Source of the DNA: Saprospiraceae bacterium
GTDB taxonomy: Bacteria > Bacteroidota > Bacteroidia > Chitinophagales > Saprospiraceae
Direction of reading: 5' to 3'
Assembly: GCA_016715405.1 (NCBI GenBank)
Contig: JADKAE010000005.1
Location: 1-64,000 of the forward strand
DNA: 64,000 nucleotides
Positions 63,825-64,000 of this stretch are shown here, piece by piece. Within the stretch, counting starts at the first letter, position 1; every line of letters begins with the position of its first letter. The notes under the pieces are model-generated. The model had not been told where the DNA came from and searched no databases. It worked only from the letters and a program-made list of their open reading frames with translations. The position numbers and the translations under genes are program-made.

Positions 63825-64000
63825 ATGACCAGGTTACAGCTTTCCATTATAGCATCGGCCATTGCGCTTTTTTTTGTGCTGTACTATGGTTGTGAAACCC
63901 AACCCAAAAAACAACAGCTGCTCGAAAAGTCGAGAGCCCTGGCTGCTGAGCGCACGGATGCCACCACACTGATCGAAGAGGCTTTTGCCACCCTGGCGCC
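63825..64000 (+). CDS. membrane-anchored protein, N-terminal fragment
   Basis: Starts MTRLQLSIIASAIALFFVLY followed by YGCETQPKKQQLLEKSRALA and runs off the window. The hydrophobic start with Cys may be a membrane anchor or lipoprotein signal. The following KSRALAAERTDATTLIEEAF looks helical, as in the TPR proteins that often follow HU genes in this phylum. Only about 58 residues are visible. Confidence 0.65.
   Translation, partial: MTRLQLSIIASAIALFFVLYYGCETQPKKQQLLEKSRALAAERTDATTLIEEAFATLA

Noticed and set aside
1..64000. Genome-wide recoding of TAG as a sense codon
   Set aside because: TAG is the normal stop of yqeY and yicC, so the three in-frame TAGs are better seen as local events.

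Overview
The window looks like a chromosomal segment of a Bacteroidota bacterium, most like the Saprospiria (inference). Evidence seen: promoters of the Bacteroidota form (TTG, about 20 bp, TAnnTTTG) upstream of rplM, hsp20 and others; secreted proteins ending in type IX secretion C-terminal domains; lineage-typical families such as the DUF3276 PUR-alpha-like protein, the GYDIA-type GHMP kinase and an LspA with an acidic tail; and a mevalonate-pathway operon. No rRNA, tRNA, CRISPR array, phage or transposase gene was recognised.

Layout. 1-3.6 kb: broken pappalysin-like secreted protease, membrane protein, metal-exporter-like protein. 3.9-8.2 kb: two cysteine-free ArsR regulators, pdxA-lspA divergent from rsmA, then yqeY. 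8.3-19 kb: ALDH7 dehydrogenase, dienelactone hydrolase, TspO-like protein, FKBP isomerase, an AT-rich stretch of small envelope proteins, Gfo/Idh/MocA oxidoreductase, katG. 19-23.2 kb (minus): fni - HMG-CoA reductase - GHMP kinase - ferredoxin reductase. 23.4-26.8 kb: rplM-rpsI-rpsB-tsf-pyrH. 26.8-37 kb: PBP1A, glycosyltransferase, thioredoxin-like protein, ROK kinase, esterase, leucyl aminopeptidase, Hsp20. 37-45.5 kb: rimP-nusA-infB, an HD/PycTM-like membrane protein, and an acyl-CoA dehydrogenase with a partner kinase (hydroxy-acid catabolism). 45.7-49 kb: radC, DUF3276, rnpA, M16 peptidase. 49-55 kb: two large T9SS-exported proteins. 55-64 kb: steroid-reductase-like protein, flavin monooxygenase, UbiA prenyltransferase, DUF1573 lipoprotein, PolX-PHP, apaG-gmk-yicC, HU and the start of a further envelope protein.

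Two window-wide patterns stand out. (1) At least fifteen gene borders carry short tandem words (7, 8, 13 or 16 bp), usually arranged as large imperfect palindromes; several members share identical terminal inverted repeats and some supply the stop codon of the neighbouring gene. (2) At least seventeen single-base frame breaks and four in-frame stop codons interrupt otherwise well-conserved genes, many at homopolymers. Uncorrected long-read indels are the simplest explanation, so genes typed here as pseudogene may be intact in the organism. infB in addition lacks about 35 residues including the G5 motif.

The best candidate for an undescribed system is the HD-PycTM fusion at 42.0-43.2 kb: a membrane protein resembling Pycsar anti-phage effectors, fused to an HD domain that has lost its metal ligands and standing without a neighbouring cyclase.
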